Shown: piece after piece, positions 1 through 10,000 of the stretch
Layout: every line of letters begins with the position of its first letter
Position numbering within the stretch: position 1 is the stretch's first letter
Origin: Saccoglossus kowalevskii
Lineage: Eukaryota; Hemichordata; Enteropneusta; Harrimaniidae
Length of the DNA: 25,142 nt
Assembly: GCF_000003605.2 (NCBI RefSeq)
Contig: NW_003151769.1
Span: 96,956-122,097, forward strand
Reading direction: 5' to 3'
The notes under the pieces: generated by a model
Seen by the model: the letters and a program-made list of their open reading frames with translations, nothing else
What the model was told of the DNA's origin: nothing
The model's database searches: none
Translations under genes and position numbers: made by a program

Positions 1-1411
1 TCGTTTTGTTTATATGTTGCTAGGGAGAAGAGGGCGCAGCCCAAGTCCTCGAAATCTTGCAGAATGAACTTAGCCGATCAATGGCATTGTCTGGTTAGTT
101 TCATTTGGTATTTAAATGCTTTCATCTAGTCATTTTATATGCAAATGACCAGTCTGAGTAAACACCAGTTTGCTAGCGAATATTGTACATATATATTGTC
201 AATGAGAAGCGTCCACGTTAACAGAACTAATTCCAACATTCACCAACATGACAATAATCAATGGATTGAGGGCGCCGGTATGAATACGTTACAACTAACA
301 GGACTTAGTATTATTTAGAACTGCTTTATTTACCGATGGTTCTTCCAATATATTCATTACGTTCCCATGGTAATAGTTATATTGTAGTACACATTATATA
401 CTTAATTTTAACTCATCAATGGTAATTGTTGTTTCCAGGCTGTACAACGATCAGCGATATCAACTCTTCGTGTGTACGCCATGAATACTGCTTCTCAAAA
501 CTGTGACAACGTAAAGTAGACTTCAGCCCGATTGGGTCTTGGTAATGTCTGTGCATTGTCAAAAAAGTTTAAATACACTGCCCATTCATCTGCTATCGCT
601 CGCCTTTTTTATATTCAAATTAGTTGAATACTAGTAATTCTTAACTATTCAGGGAATGAAATGGTGATATCTTCTCCATCACAATATTAATATAAATTGT
701 ATATTAGTGGAGGCAAATATGGTTGACATGGTTACTGCGACGAATAAATCTATATTTAAGCAATATGGTAGTCCATGGTAATAATAATCTTACTAATATG
801 CACAAATCTTTCGCTCACTCAATCAAGACAAAGAATGTGAATGAAAGCAACGAAACACATCATCTGGCCAATCACAGTTTGTGTATCATTCGTTTTGTTT
901 AGTTTTGTACGTGCATTTAGCATGTCTCTTCTCTATTGTTCCAAGTATGACGTTTGTTTTCAGTTTCTCACCCCATGGAGTACCTCACTCTATGCTCACA
1001 CCTTTTCTCCAGTATCGGTCAGTTTCATTGTTGCAAAATATCCAAATTTCCTTGTTAACTGGGAAGTTTCTGACCAGACCAACGTTGTTTTCCCATGTGG
1101 AACGTGCGAGTACAACTTTCTCCTCAGTTCTTAAAAAGAGACAAATTTTAGTGAAAGACCAGACATAAACTAACATTTCTCAGATCAGCTAAGATGTGGA
1201 GTGATCATTTTACTGGCTCAGACAAGGAGGTGGCCATGCTCGTTAGGGTCATTTTTTATCCGTACAAAATAGAAACAGAAAATTCTCGAAAAATTGGTGA
1301 AATAGACTTTAACAATTATGAAATCAAATTAAATTAAAATATACGCATTCTCATTGGTCGATCGGTATCACGTGCGGCAGTGCCTGAACTAAGTGCCCGA
1401 GCATACGAACA

Positions 1412-1474
1412 AGAGTGTGTGCGTGTGCGTATTGTGTGTGCGTGTGCGAGCGAGCGCTTGTCGTTTGTGTGTGT
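1412..1474. repeat. GT/GC-rich simple-sequence tract
   Basis: Alternating purine-pyrimidine sequence made of GTGTGC and GTGTGTGT units runs through most of this interval, interrupted by short GCGAGCGAGC pieces. Such tracts can form Z-DNA and are often polymorphic. The 61-residue minus-strand frame crossing it is low-complexity and was not called. Confidence 0.7.
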
Positions 1475-1624
1475 CAAATAAACGTTATGACGACTTCCAT
1501 TTGACTTCAAACCTACCAAGTGACCACAACTTAACCAAGAGACGACCCTTACTATTTTTCATAATGTAAGTCAAGTTTTCATAGCTTATTTTTAGTAAAG
1601 GGAGTAGGTAAGGTGCACTTTATA

Positions 1625-1897
1625 TTAAAGGGCGGTAGTCGTTGCGTCACGCATGCGCGATAAATATGGGTCTCATATAAACAAAGATGGCGATCTTAGC
1701 TGTTTTGCAGACCAACGAGTACGAAATGAGACATTACCAAGCTTTAATTAGGTATTTTTTTAGGTGATTGGAAGGTATCGAAGGAGTCACCGGCGGTAAT
1801 TAGTGCCAATCGCGCCCAGGTCAAACCTTATAAACTTGTGATTTCCATTAGAACACAAATGTCGCACATGCGCGGCGCGACGACCACCACCCTTTAA
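1625..1897. mobile_element. MITE-like element with terminal inverted repeats and TA target site
   Basis: The left end starts TTAAAGGGCGGTAGTCGT and the right end is its imperfect reverse complement, finishing CCCTTTAA. The similarity extends about 37 bp inward through a CATGCGCGA-like block. Both ends are directly flanked by TA, as expected for a Tc1/mariner-type insertion. At 273 bp with no coding capacity it is a non-autonomous element. The superfamily is inferred only from the target site. Confidence 0.65.
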
Positions 1898-2059
1898 TAT
1901 TAATATAACTGTACCATAATAAATCCATCAATTCAAGGGTTGTGTGTCACGGTGCTGGACTACATGTGATAATGGTTGCCGAAGTGTGCGACATTAGTGT
2001 TAATAAACATCAATATTCCCATAATGCAATTCGCTTTTCTATCGAACTCACTAGTACGA

Positions 2060-2252
2060 GTTTTGCCCTGGGCGCCACTTGCACGCATCATCACCGGCTA
2101 CTCCTTTGATACCTTCCAAACACCAAACAATATATCTCATTAAAGCTTGGTAACCTCTAAGTGTGTACTAGTTGGTGTGCGCAACAGTCAAAATCGCCTT
2201 CTTTGTTTATATGAGACCCAATAGCTCGCGCATGCGCGGCGCGACAACTAAC
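2060..2252. mobile_element. Second, inverted partial copy of the same MITE family
   Basis: Read in reverse complement, this interval matches 1645-1825 over most of its length. Shared blocks include GGGTCTCATATAAACAAAG, TTACCAAGCTTTAAT and TTTGGAAGGTATC-like sequence. It has lost the outer TTAAAGGG end. The two copies face each other across about 240 bp and could pair into a long imperfect hairpin. Confidence 0.65.
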
Positions 2253-2261
2253 ATAATGTGT

Positions 2262-2335
2262 GGCGTACTGTTTAGCTGGTTCGTCCTGCGTCAGGGGATT
2301 GTGTGTTCAATTCCTGGGTGATTGACTGCTCCCTC
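2262..2335 (+). mobile_element. Possible tRNA-derived SINE head
   Basis: TTTAGCTGGTTCG (2271-2283) resembles an RNA polymerase III A box. TGTTCAATTCC, about 30 bp downstream, differs from the B-box consensus GGTTCRANTCC at one main position. The spacing is tRNA-like, but no cloverleaf with a paired acceptor stem can be drawn. A decayed SINE head fits better than a tRNA gene. Confidence 0.3.
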
Positions 2336-3772
2336 AGCAGTAATAAAAATAGTACATGTTGCACATTTGCCGAGCTTGTGGAATTCCTAGTCAGGAGAAC
2401 GGCGTCCAGTTTTAGTGGACGTCAGATTGTCGTCTCCGTGTGTTGATCATGTCCACATTGCACGTGAACAATCACAGAATCCTCGTTGTAATGAGTAGCG
2501 AATTATCACGGGGTAACTGGAACTTTGTTCTCATTTTAGATATGCAGGTTCATATGGCCATTGATCCCATTATAAAATAAAACAGTATGTGGTGGTAACC
2601 ATGTGACCTTGCGAATTAGAACTCCACTCTGTGGTGTTGCTTCTAGTACTGCAACTTATAATTTTGAATTTTCATTTATTTTTATAAATATATATGGTTC
2701 ACAAGTCACTGACATTTACAGTCTCAAGAAAAAAGAGAGAGATGGTTTTGCATCGTGATTCCTCGTGATCTTGCCATAAATTGAATTGAACAAAATTTGT
2801 GATTAAGCTAGAAAAGTTAATAATAGTCTTAGAAGCTAATCTTTGGGGACAATATCTAATTGAACAAAATGTGACGAATTGAAATTACATTGACAAATTT
2901 GAAACAATCATGCCTATGGTTATATTATTAGGTCTCGATATTTCTGGCATTAGCTGAGCAATTTTGTTTTGAATTGGAAAAAATAACAAGGTTCAGACCA
3001 CTGTAAGGCACCTGCTCTATGGATTAATAGTTGTATTAAAACAATTTAAATTAACTTATGTACACGTACAGCTAAACACGCGAGGAAGGCTCACTTACGT
3101 AACCCAACCAATTGTATTTTACATTGACATATCTCATTTGAATAAATTTAAATACACAAATCATGCCTGAGATTACCTTCTTCTATGCTACACATTTGAA
3201 TCAAAATACGACATTATCATCAAGGGAACCAGTCTGGACTACGACTGTCTAATCCCGCGAGAGTTGAACTTTGTCGCGTGAGATATTGTATGACGAACAA
3301 GTCACATAGGAGGAACACTGCCACGTCATCATAAGCATCCTAAAAATCTCGAAATCAGAAAAGGGGGATGAGGTTTAACGAAACGAAAATACTAGAGGCG
3401 TGAAAAATCAGAATGCATGTTGAGAGAGCGATAGGGTGGATACAAACTTCAGATGTATGCCCATATTCAAACTTTGTCCATGAAATCATTTACCAGTGAA
3501 ATGGCTATCGTTGCAGCTGGTATCTGACATTTTCTGTCTGTTTAGTTGGAAGAAATGAATCTTTATTTTAAAGAAAGTATGACGGTGAAAGAAAATATAA
3601 TACACAGCAATGTAAGGTCATATTATGTTTTTATTACAGTAGAAAATGTACAGGGAACAGTTTGTACATATAGTTTGCTAGACACAAGAGCAGGACATGT
3701 ACACATCAATATTATTATGGGTAGTGTGGTTTTTCAATTCCTGGTACTTTGAGAAAAAAAATCAAAAGTGAA

Positions 3773-3937
3773 TTACAATTGTATGTGTACAACAGTACGA
3801 CAGCGGCGCTTACTCGATATTTCATGAACGTCAGGCTTCAAGGGACAATCATTCAGTTCATCAGCAAGCTCTACAATAAGCCTTCTCATTCGAGTGTTAC
3901 ACCAAGTTATGCCACGCTCCTGGACGAATTTGTGACG
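3773..3937 (-). pseudogene. Short open frame of coding-like composition, unidentified
   Basis: The minus strand has a 54-codon frame with no ATG at its 5' edge, directly after a TGA. The product is helix-like, with segments such as RMRRLIVELADELNDCPLKP and KRRCRTVVHIQL. That looks more like protein than the overlapping plus-strand frames do. An internal CAG near its start could be a splice acceptor. It may be a fragment of an exon or of a transposon ORF. I cannot assign a family. Confidence 0.25.
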
Positions 3938-5558
3938 TCATGAAACTTTCGGCGAACCAAATTAATTCATGAAGTTAATCCTCGGTGATCATTCAAAAAC
4001 AACACCACTTGCAGTGCGCCCACAGGCGTTCAAACCTTGAAATGGTTATACAAATAAGCAGCCATAAAGATCTCGATAGTCAGGAATACAAGACACAGTA
4101 AATCGTAGTGGCCCAAACGTAGTTAGAACATTATCGTACTTTTCATACTCGTTACCATTACAAATTACTTTGTAACTTGTTTGGCGCGTATACGACAAAA
4201 TTTGGTTTAATACCCCGCACCACAACAGCTACAAAATAATTCGGAATGCATCTTAAGAAATTGACTAAGTGACTAAATCGCCATAAATACTAGTATGCCA
4301 TATATATATATATGTGTTCAAACCTGGAGGAAAGTCCAGAGAAAAGTAACGTAGACTGATGTCACTTCCTTATGGCATTCTGTGTCAATAGTGTCTTTAC
4401 CGTGACACCAACGGCAGACAATGATATCCATAAGGTTCTTATTCCTTAATTCACCTTCCATTAGTTATACCAGATAGAGGTAATGTACTAGCACCTCTCG
4501 TTATAAATGAGATTGTGTTTTGTATCGTGAAAACCTGGTATCGTATCGTGTCGTTGCGGATCACCTGACTAGCGAGTGCATGTATTTCCTCTTTTGTGTT
4601 GATATACACATTAATTATGTTTGCGTGATAGTATCATATCTGTATTGTGCTCGTAAATGATTGTCAGTTGTATGCTAAACAAGTTGTATTTATTTCGGAA
4701 ATAAATTCGTGATTTGGCATTTTCACGAATCCTGGACTTCGGTGTGTTTATCTCAAAAATCATCCGTGTTCATAGGTCAAACTAAACTAATATTAAGTAG
4801 GGTACATCCACTAAACCCACTTCAATTCTTTGTAATATTTGACTTACATGTGCTATGTCATAGTTCTGTTTTTAGATGACCTTGGTTTTAAAATATGACC
4901 CCGAATGACGTAAAGTCATACGAAGATCTTCGTACATATATATATACAGCGGAAGTCGATTCAAATCGGCAGTTCAACACGAGCAGCGTGCAATTTTTTG
5001 TTTTTTGTTGATTTACTGAAACAATAATTTGATGCTTATCAATGGTACAGTCAGTATACTATTGTGTCAATAGAGACCTGTCGACAAACGGGTGGCGCGT
5101 GTTTATAAACACTGGGCGGCGATCTGGCTTCTAACATTTAGAGTATTTAGAGTATATTTATAATAATCTTCGGCTCTGACTTTCTTTTGAGTCAATATGT
5201 TGTACCAATACACTGCTGTATTTTGACTCATTTAATTAGAAATACAGTCGGGGTCATTATTGAATTGTCGAACTGCATATATTTTCAGTGTAAATCAAAT
5301 GTTCCTGAATGGAGGTGGTTCACGTAGTCAATGAATGCACTATTATATTAAGCTAGGCAATGAGCGTCATTGTTGATTTTGGCGTTAACAGATCTGTGTT
5401 ATAGCGACCTCAAGTTATGATTAGCGTGCAGCGGGTATATGTATGTATCACGCCTTAGATTATGTTTTGCGTCGAATAGAGTGCAATTATGTTGAGCAAA
5501 CATTTATACTAGGGCAGTTAGTAAAAAAAGCCACGTGTATTGACTGACGCGTGTGCTT

Positions 5559-5598
5559 GTAGCCTTGGTAACCAAGCATAACATTGATGTCACGTGAC
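5559..5598. promoter_or_regulatory. X-box (RFX) and CLEAR-type E-box pair
   Basis: GTAGCCTTGGTAAC (5559-5572) fits the RFX X-box pattern GTNRCC-N2-GGYAAC exactly. GTCACGTGAC (5589-5598) is a perfect palindrome equal to the canonical bHLH-Zip (TFEB/MITF/USF) CLEAR element. Both lie 155-190 bp upstream of the candidate first-exon donor. That binding occurs, and that this is the promoter, is inference. Confidence 0.35.
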
Positions 5599-5689
5599 AC
5601 ATGGCTTTCAATGCAGGTATCACCACCATAACGAGGTCGTGTCAAGGTGATTTAACGCAACCACAAAGTCTATCCCATGACCCCATAAG

Positions 5690-5751
5690 CGGAGGCTTCT
5701 CGCTCCACAGCGTTTGGTTCGAGCTATCGCTATATCGAGTAAGACGGAATA
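5690..5751 (+). other. Candidate untranslated first exon of the solenoid-Death-TIR-TIR gene
   Basis: The coding part of exon 1 starts 9 bp after a strong splice acceptor at 6959, so an upstream untranslated exon must exist. GGAATAG/GTGAGT at 5751/5752 is a near-consensus donor following a less AT-rich stretch and the motif pair at 5559-5598. The 5' end given is arbitrary. Other good donors exist (for example GTAAGT at 1566), so the choice is tentative. Confidence 0.25.
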
Positions 5752-6442
5752 GGTGAGTTGGTTTATTTAGAAATATTACTGATATGGCAGATTACACGTT
5801 ATTTGGATATACATAATATATATAATGATTCACACGACAATGAATTCGGGAATAGAGTGCAACACACGGTATATTCCATTGGTGTCACAGCGCACAGGGT
5901 GAATACATTGAATATGGACAATACTAAGCATTGTACAGTCTTTATAATTTTACTTTCACTTTTACATGTAGATCGCCTTACGGATATATGAAGAGATAAA
6001 ATATGGTGTTCGGTTGATCGCAAGACGTCACTTCCGCTTCCTTTGGCTTATTCAATTACAAGACAGCCTTACGTTCCTCAACGTGGGTGGGTGATTATTT
6101 GTTGTTATATTGTCGGTATGTCCATTTCATGTAAAATGAAAGGGTCAATATAACGAATATTTAGCTTTTCAATATCGATACGCTCCCGTTTCATAACTGA
6201 TTTTGTCGTTGCCAGCGAGGCCACGGCGTCATGCAAACAATTCATATACCATCACGGCGTGTCATTCTCCGTCATAAATTCCGTGTACCGTATATATTGG
6301 TAGTAAAGAAATAACTACTCATCAGGGGCAGGTATATCACGAGATTTTGACAAGTTTCACTACATGTGCTTACGAGCTAGTATAACGAGTGTGTATGTGG
6401 ATTGAACTGGTCAAAATCGAGACACAGAAATGCCTTTAATGA

Positions 6443-6745
6443 CTATGTTAAAAAGTGATACAGCATCTGAAACGTTGTTGTAATTGCAACCCTGTTAATT
6501 TTAGTTACACCGAGCGGCACGAAAATTTTGTCGTTGTGCGGTGTATTCGTGTAGTTTCTGATGGCGGCAGCCTCAGTCTGTTTATGTATCTCAATCGACA
6601 TCATTTCAAATAATAGAGACGCCAATTGGCACCGTAAGCCTGATTGCGTTTTGAAGATTGAAAGAATTCCTATTTTTCTCATGCTTCTCTTTTGAACTCG
6701 AAATACCCGGGTAGCATTGTTATCCGCTACGCCTGTAGCGCACAA
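6443..6745 (-). mobile_element. Non-LTR retrotransposon (LINE) ORF2 C-terminal fragment
   Basis: A 100-residue minus-strand frame contains RVFRVQKRSMRKIGI and later NDKIFVPLGVTKINRVAITT. These resemble the region just after the reverse transcriptase domain in CR1/Jockey/RTE-type LINEs, where an RLQKRALR-like motif is followed by a His/Asn-Thr-rich stretch and a basic VPxxRT-like stretch. Catalytic RT motifs are absent and the pattern is degraded, so it is a 5'-truncated relic. The clade is not determined. Confidence 0.45.
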
Positions 6746-6950
6746 ATATTATTTTAGCCGATTTCCATTGACAAAGAAATTCAACACTTTTGTGTTTTAT
6801 TCATGTTTGGGCCTACCTCTACACACATGGGAAACCGTGGTATATATGGATTTGAATTACGGAAACCGTGGTATAAAGGGAATTGAAATACTGTTATAAT
6901 AATTTTCATTATAACATTAGTTTTACAAATAAAGAACCTTAATTTTTGCT

Positions 6951-6968
6951 CCTTTACAGCATGTAAAC
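6951..6968 (+). promoter_or_regulatory. Splice acceptor and start-stop mini-uORF before the main ATG
   Basis: A pyrimidine-rich TTTTTGCTCCTTTACAG acceptor ends at 6959. The mRNA then continues C-ATGTAA-AC-ATGG. The upstream ATG (6961) is followed at once by TAA, and the main ATG (6969) lies 2 nt after that stop in another frame. Start-stop elements of this kind can stall initiating ribosomes and lower downstream translation. Function here is inferred. Confidence 0.55.
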
Positions 6969-7067
6969 ATGGCACGGGGTGTACCCGATGATGAGTTAGA
7001 CAAGTATGGCGAAAAACAGAAAGAAATATTACAGAAACTGTTTGAAAGAGATTGTCCAAGTTTCGCG
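6969..7067 (+). CDS. Exon 1 (residues 1-33), start codon
   Basis: It starts at the ATG in AACATGG, a good initiation context, and ends phase 0 at GCG/GTAAGT. The hydrophilic helix contains [12 protein letters not shown] homologous exon lies at 22477 (EQKQILRNLF), which supports both the frame and the donor site. Confidence 0.85.
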
Positions 7068-10000
7068 GTAAGTTGAGAACACACATCGATCAATTCGTCT
7101 CCAATCGCGGCCATCGTGAATAATCGGTATTACATATCACATATCACCTTTTATTCTTTTGAGTGTTCTGAACGCATGGAACCGGGAACAGCCACTGGTG
7201 GCGCTGTATACAATCGAAACCTACTAGTATTTAGGCTTGCCTACGCTCATGCAGACTTACAGTGTAAGTGTGATAGAAAGCGTATACAGTCTTCAAATTA
7301 CCACAATAGACCGTAGTGCACATATCTTTTTGACCACTGACTTTATGTTCGTATAACATAAATCTGGTTTCTTGCAATATTTTAATTAAGAGAAATCTAC
7401 AAAAGGAGTATATTTATTTTACTGTTGTTCAAAACGCCTAAAGGGGTAAAGGGAGCGTTATGCGATATTTGATTTTAATTATTCACGTTTCTTATGCGAT
7501 GGCAGCGATTGGTCATGGGTTTCGATCCGCTATTTACAATATTGTGAGCATGTTTGTGTGTGATTGTGATGTGTTCGCAAACTTGTTCATAACTACAGAC
7601 ATACTTGGCATTTCGTGTACAGCGTTATCTTGTTGTGAACAATGTAGTAGGAACTATATAATAAGGCCGTCCGACATGAATAAACATATCAATTGTATCG
7701 TATGTATTTTGATGGTTTTACATTAATATGTACAGGACTTGGACGATTACAGTTTTATCCCGACATGTATCAAGGCGTTCGAGACCGTAACATTGGATGA
7801 AGCATACCCACAAGACAAAGATATAGCATCACGCTGTTACTCCAACATAAGGAGCTTGTTAACAGGACTAGGGTGGGTACATTTAGGTGAAATTATGAAA
7901 GCTATTTCATACTGAACTATCAGGGGATAAATTCTTCTACTCTCGGGTTCTCCACACTTGTCAGGGGGGAATCTCGTCTCGTCTCTCTATCGCGTCCCCT
8001 TGAGGTACGGGATCAGGAATGTCACTTAAGCTTTACAGTCAAATAAGACACACACAACAAAATACGTTTCAACTCTCGTCTTAGTCAGTCAGTCGAGCAC
8101 TCTATAAGACACAGCGCCCTGGGGAAAAATCCCCAAAACTATCGCAAGGCTGACCCAAGACTCTGTCCAAGACTGTGTCAAGACTCTTTAGGACTGGACT
8201 CTTAGACTGCGTCTATCGTGGAGTACTTGCCAAGACCAACTCAAACTCTCTTTATTCATTTTCAAAACTCTAACCAATTACAATGCAGTAAAAAGACTCT
8301 AGGGCGTAACCTTCAATCATAAAGCCAATCACACTAAGTACTGAATACGTCATATCTTTTGATTAATCGTTCACTACATTAATAACTACGAATACCAACT
8401 GTCAGAATTAGTAGTCCGAATAGCGACGGTTATCTCGTAATTAGTTCCAAATCACTGAGCTAATTTCCGTCCAAAACTTCAAATAGGCCTAAACGATGAC
8501 AGACATAACACAGCAATTCGCTAATTATCAGCTAATTAAGTCGATTAACAGATACGCGAAAACAAATTCATGACAGAACACTGAACAACACGGTTAATGT
8601 CTCTATAATTTAGATTTCAAATACGTTTCATCTAGTGATTGATATATTTATTTATTTCTAGTGAAACTTCATCTTCCAATCCAGAACAATTTGCAGAATG
8701 CATTATGCAATACTTTTTCAAGCTCTACGAGACAGACAAACCAGAATGTTTTACATTATGTGAACAGATCATTTGCTATGGCAGGGAGTACATTCATAAG
8801 GTAAGCATGTGTGCGCAAAATAATAAGTGTGATGATATAAACGAGGGTCGGCAAGGGGTATTTTCGTAAGCTGTAACCAATTGTTTCTATTTTCGTAATA
8901 ATGTAATTTAAATAAATTAAAAAACGTAATTTCGTAGACATGGGCAAGGTGTAAAATGTAATCAGCTATTTTATTCGTCCGTAATTTTTACAAAGATCTT
9001 ATTTTTTGTAAGCGTATAAAGCACTTTCCACATTAAATGTTGCAATTCGTGCGCAATTTCCAATTTTGTTTCTTAAACACAAATTATCAAATATATTATA
9101 GAAATAAATAATGTTATTAAGAATTTACTTTATCTGTAAAGTGTAAAACACAAATTTTAACTGTAAATGGAACTTGTATTTTATTTCCTGTAATAACGTA
9201 AAATGCTTTTTTTTTATTTCCTGTAACCTGCACCAGCTACCCCCCTTGCCCCCCAGATAAAAATACAAGGTCTACATCTTTTCGATACGCAGATGTAACG
9301 GTTATAATTAGACTGTTCTGTGATGCGTATATATCCGTACTAGTGTTAACCACTCTAAACATAACCACCCTCAAGTGCTTTAGTATAGTTGAAACTACAA
9401 AGGGGAAAGCGTAGAAAGTACACTGTCAATAAACATGGCAGTCTGCATACATTTATATAGCGTTACATGTGGGCAGTTCAAATATATCTAAAACGACAGT
9501 AAATTCGATAAAAAATCTAACTAGAATTAGAGACGATTGAAACATCAAATAAACATCGATAATGAAAATAAGCTTACATCGCTGATTCTACAATGCGTTC
9601 TAGCAGGTTGATAAACATGCCTGCTGACTAGAACTTTCATATGACCCTAACTAATACAAAAGGAACTGAGGGTGCTATATCAAATCTAGGGATACTATTG
9701 GACAGCACAGCACAATGATTCCGGGACACAACCCCTACGCGGGCATACCACAAGATATTGTAAATATCTACACGCTGTATAGCATATATGAAGCGATTTA
9801 ATCTGTGAAACATCGAGTGGTATATCCGACTTGGGCCGGGATTATTACTAACATATATCAAAATAATTTTCATTTTGTCATAGAACAACACAAAACCCAC
9901 AATCAAGGAAACGTTCTGAACACTTATAGATTGAAAATAAAATATTTCATTTCACAATTTGAATTACAGCAAGAGGGTAGCATGAATTCCAACATGCCAT

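Larger units (their letters stand above)
1..5550. other. 5' intergenic region without a convincing gene
   Basis: This AT-rich stretch has only short open frames without splice-phase support or recognisable domains. It holds the repeats and the short minus-strand frame listed separately. It also contains a small TA microsatellite near 4301-4313. No rRNA or intact tRNA is visible. Confidence 0.6.

Noticed and set aside
841-1176. Overlapping open frames of 97, 95 and 63 codons on both strands
   Set aside because: They overlap each other in different frames, have no domain pattern and no supporting splice sites. They look like chance frames.
3546-3943. Two consecutive plus-strand frames (68 and 64 codons)
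   Set aside because: The composition is not protein-like, no splice phase joins them to anything, and the second overlaps a more plausible minus-strand frame.
5758-6023. Overlapping frames of 77 (+) and 74 (-) codons
   Set aside because: AT-rich, repetitive in Ile/Asn/Asp, with no recognisable motif and no splice support.
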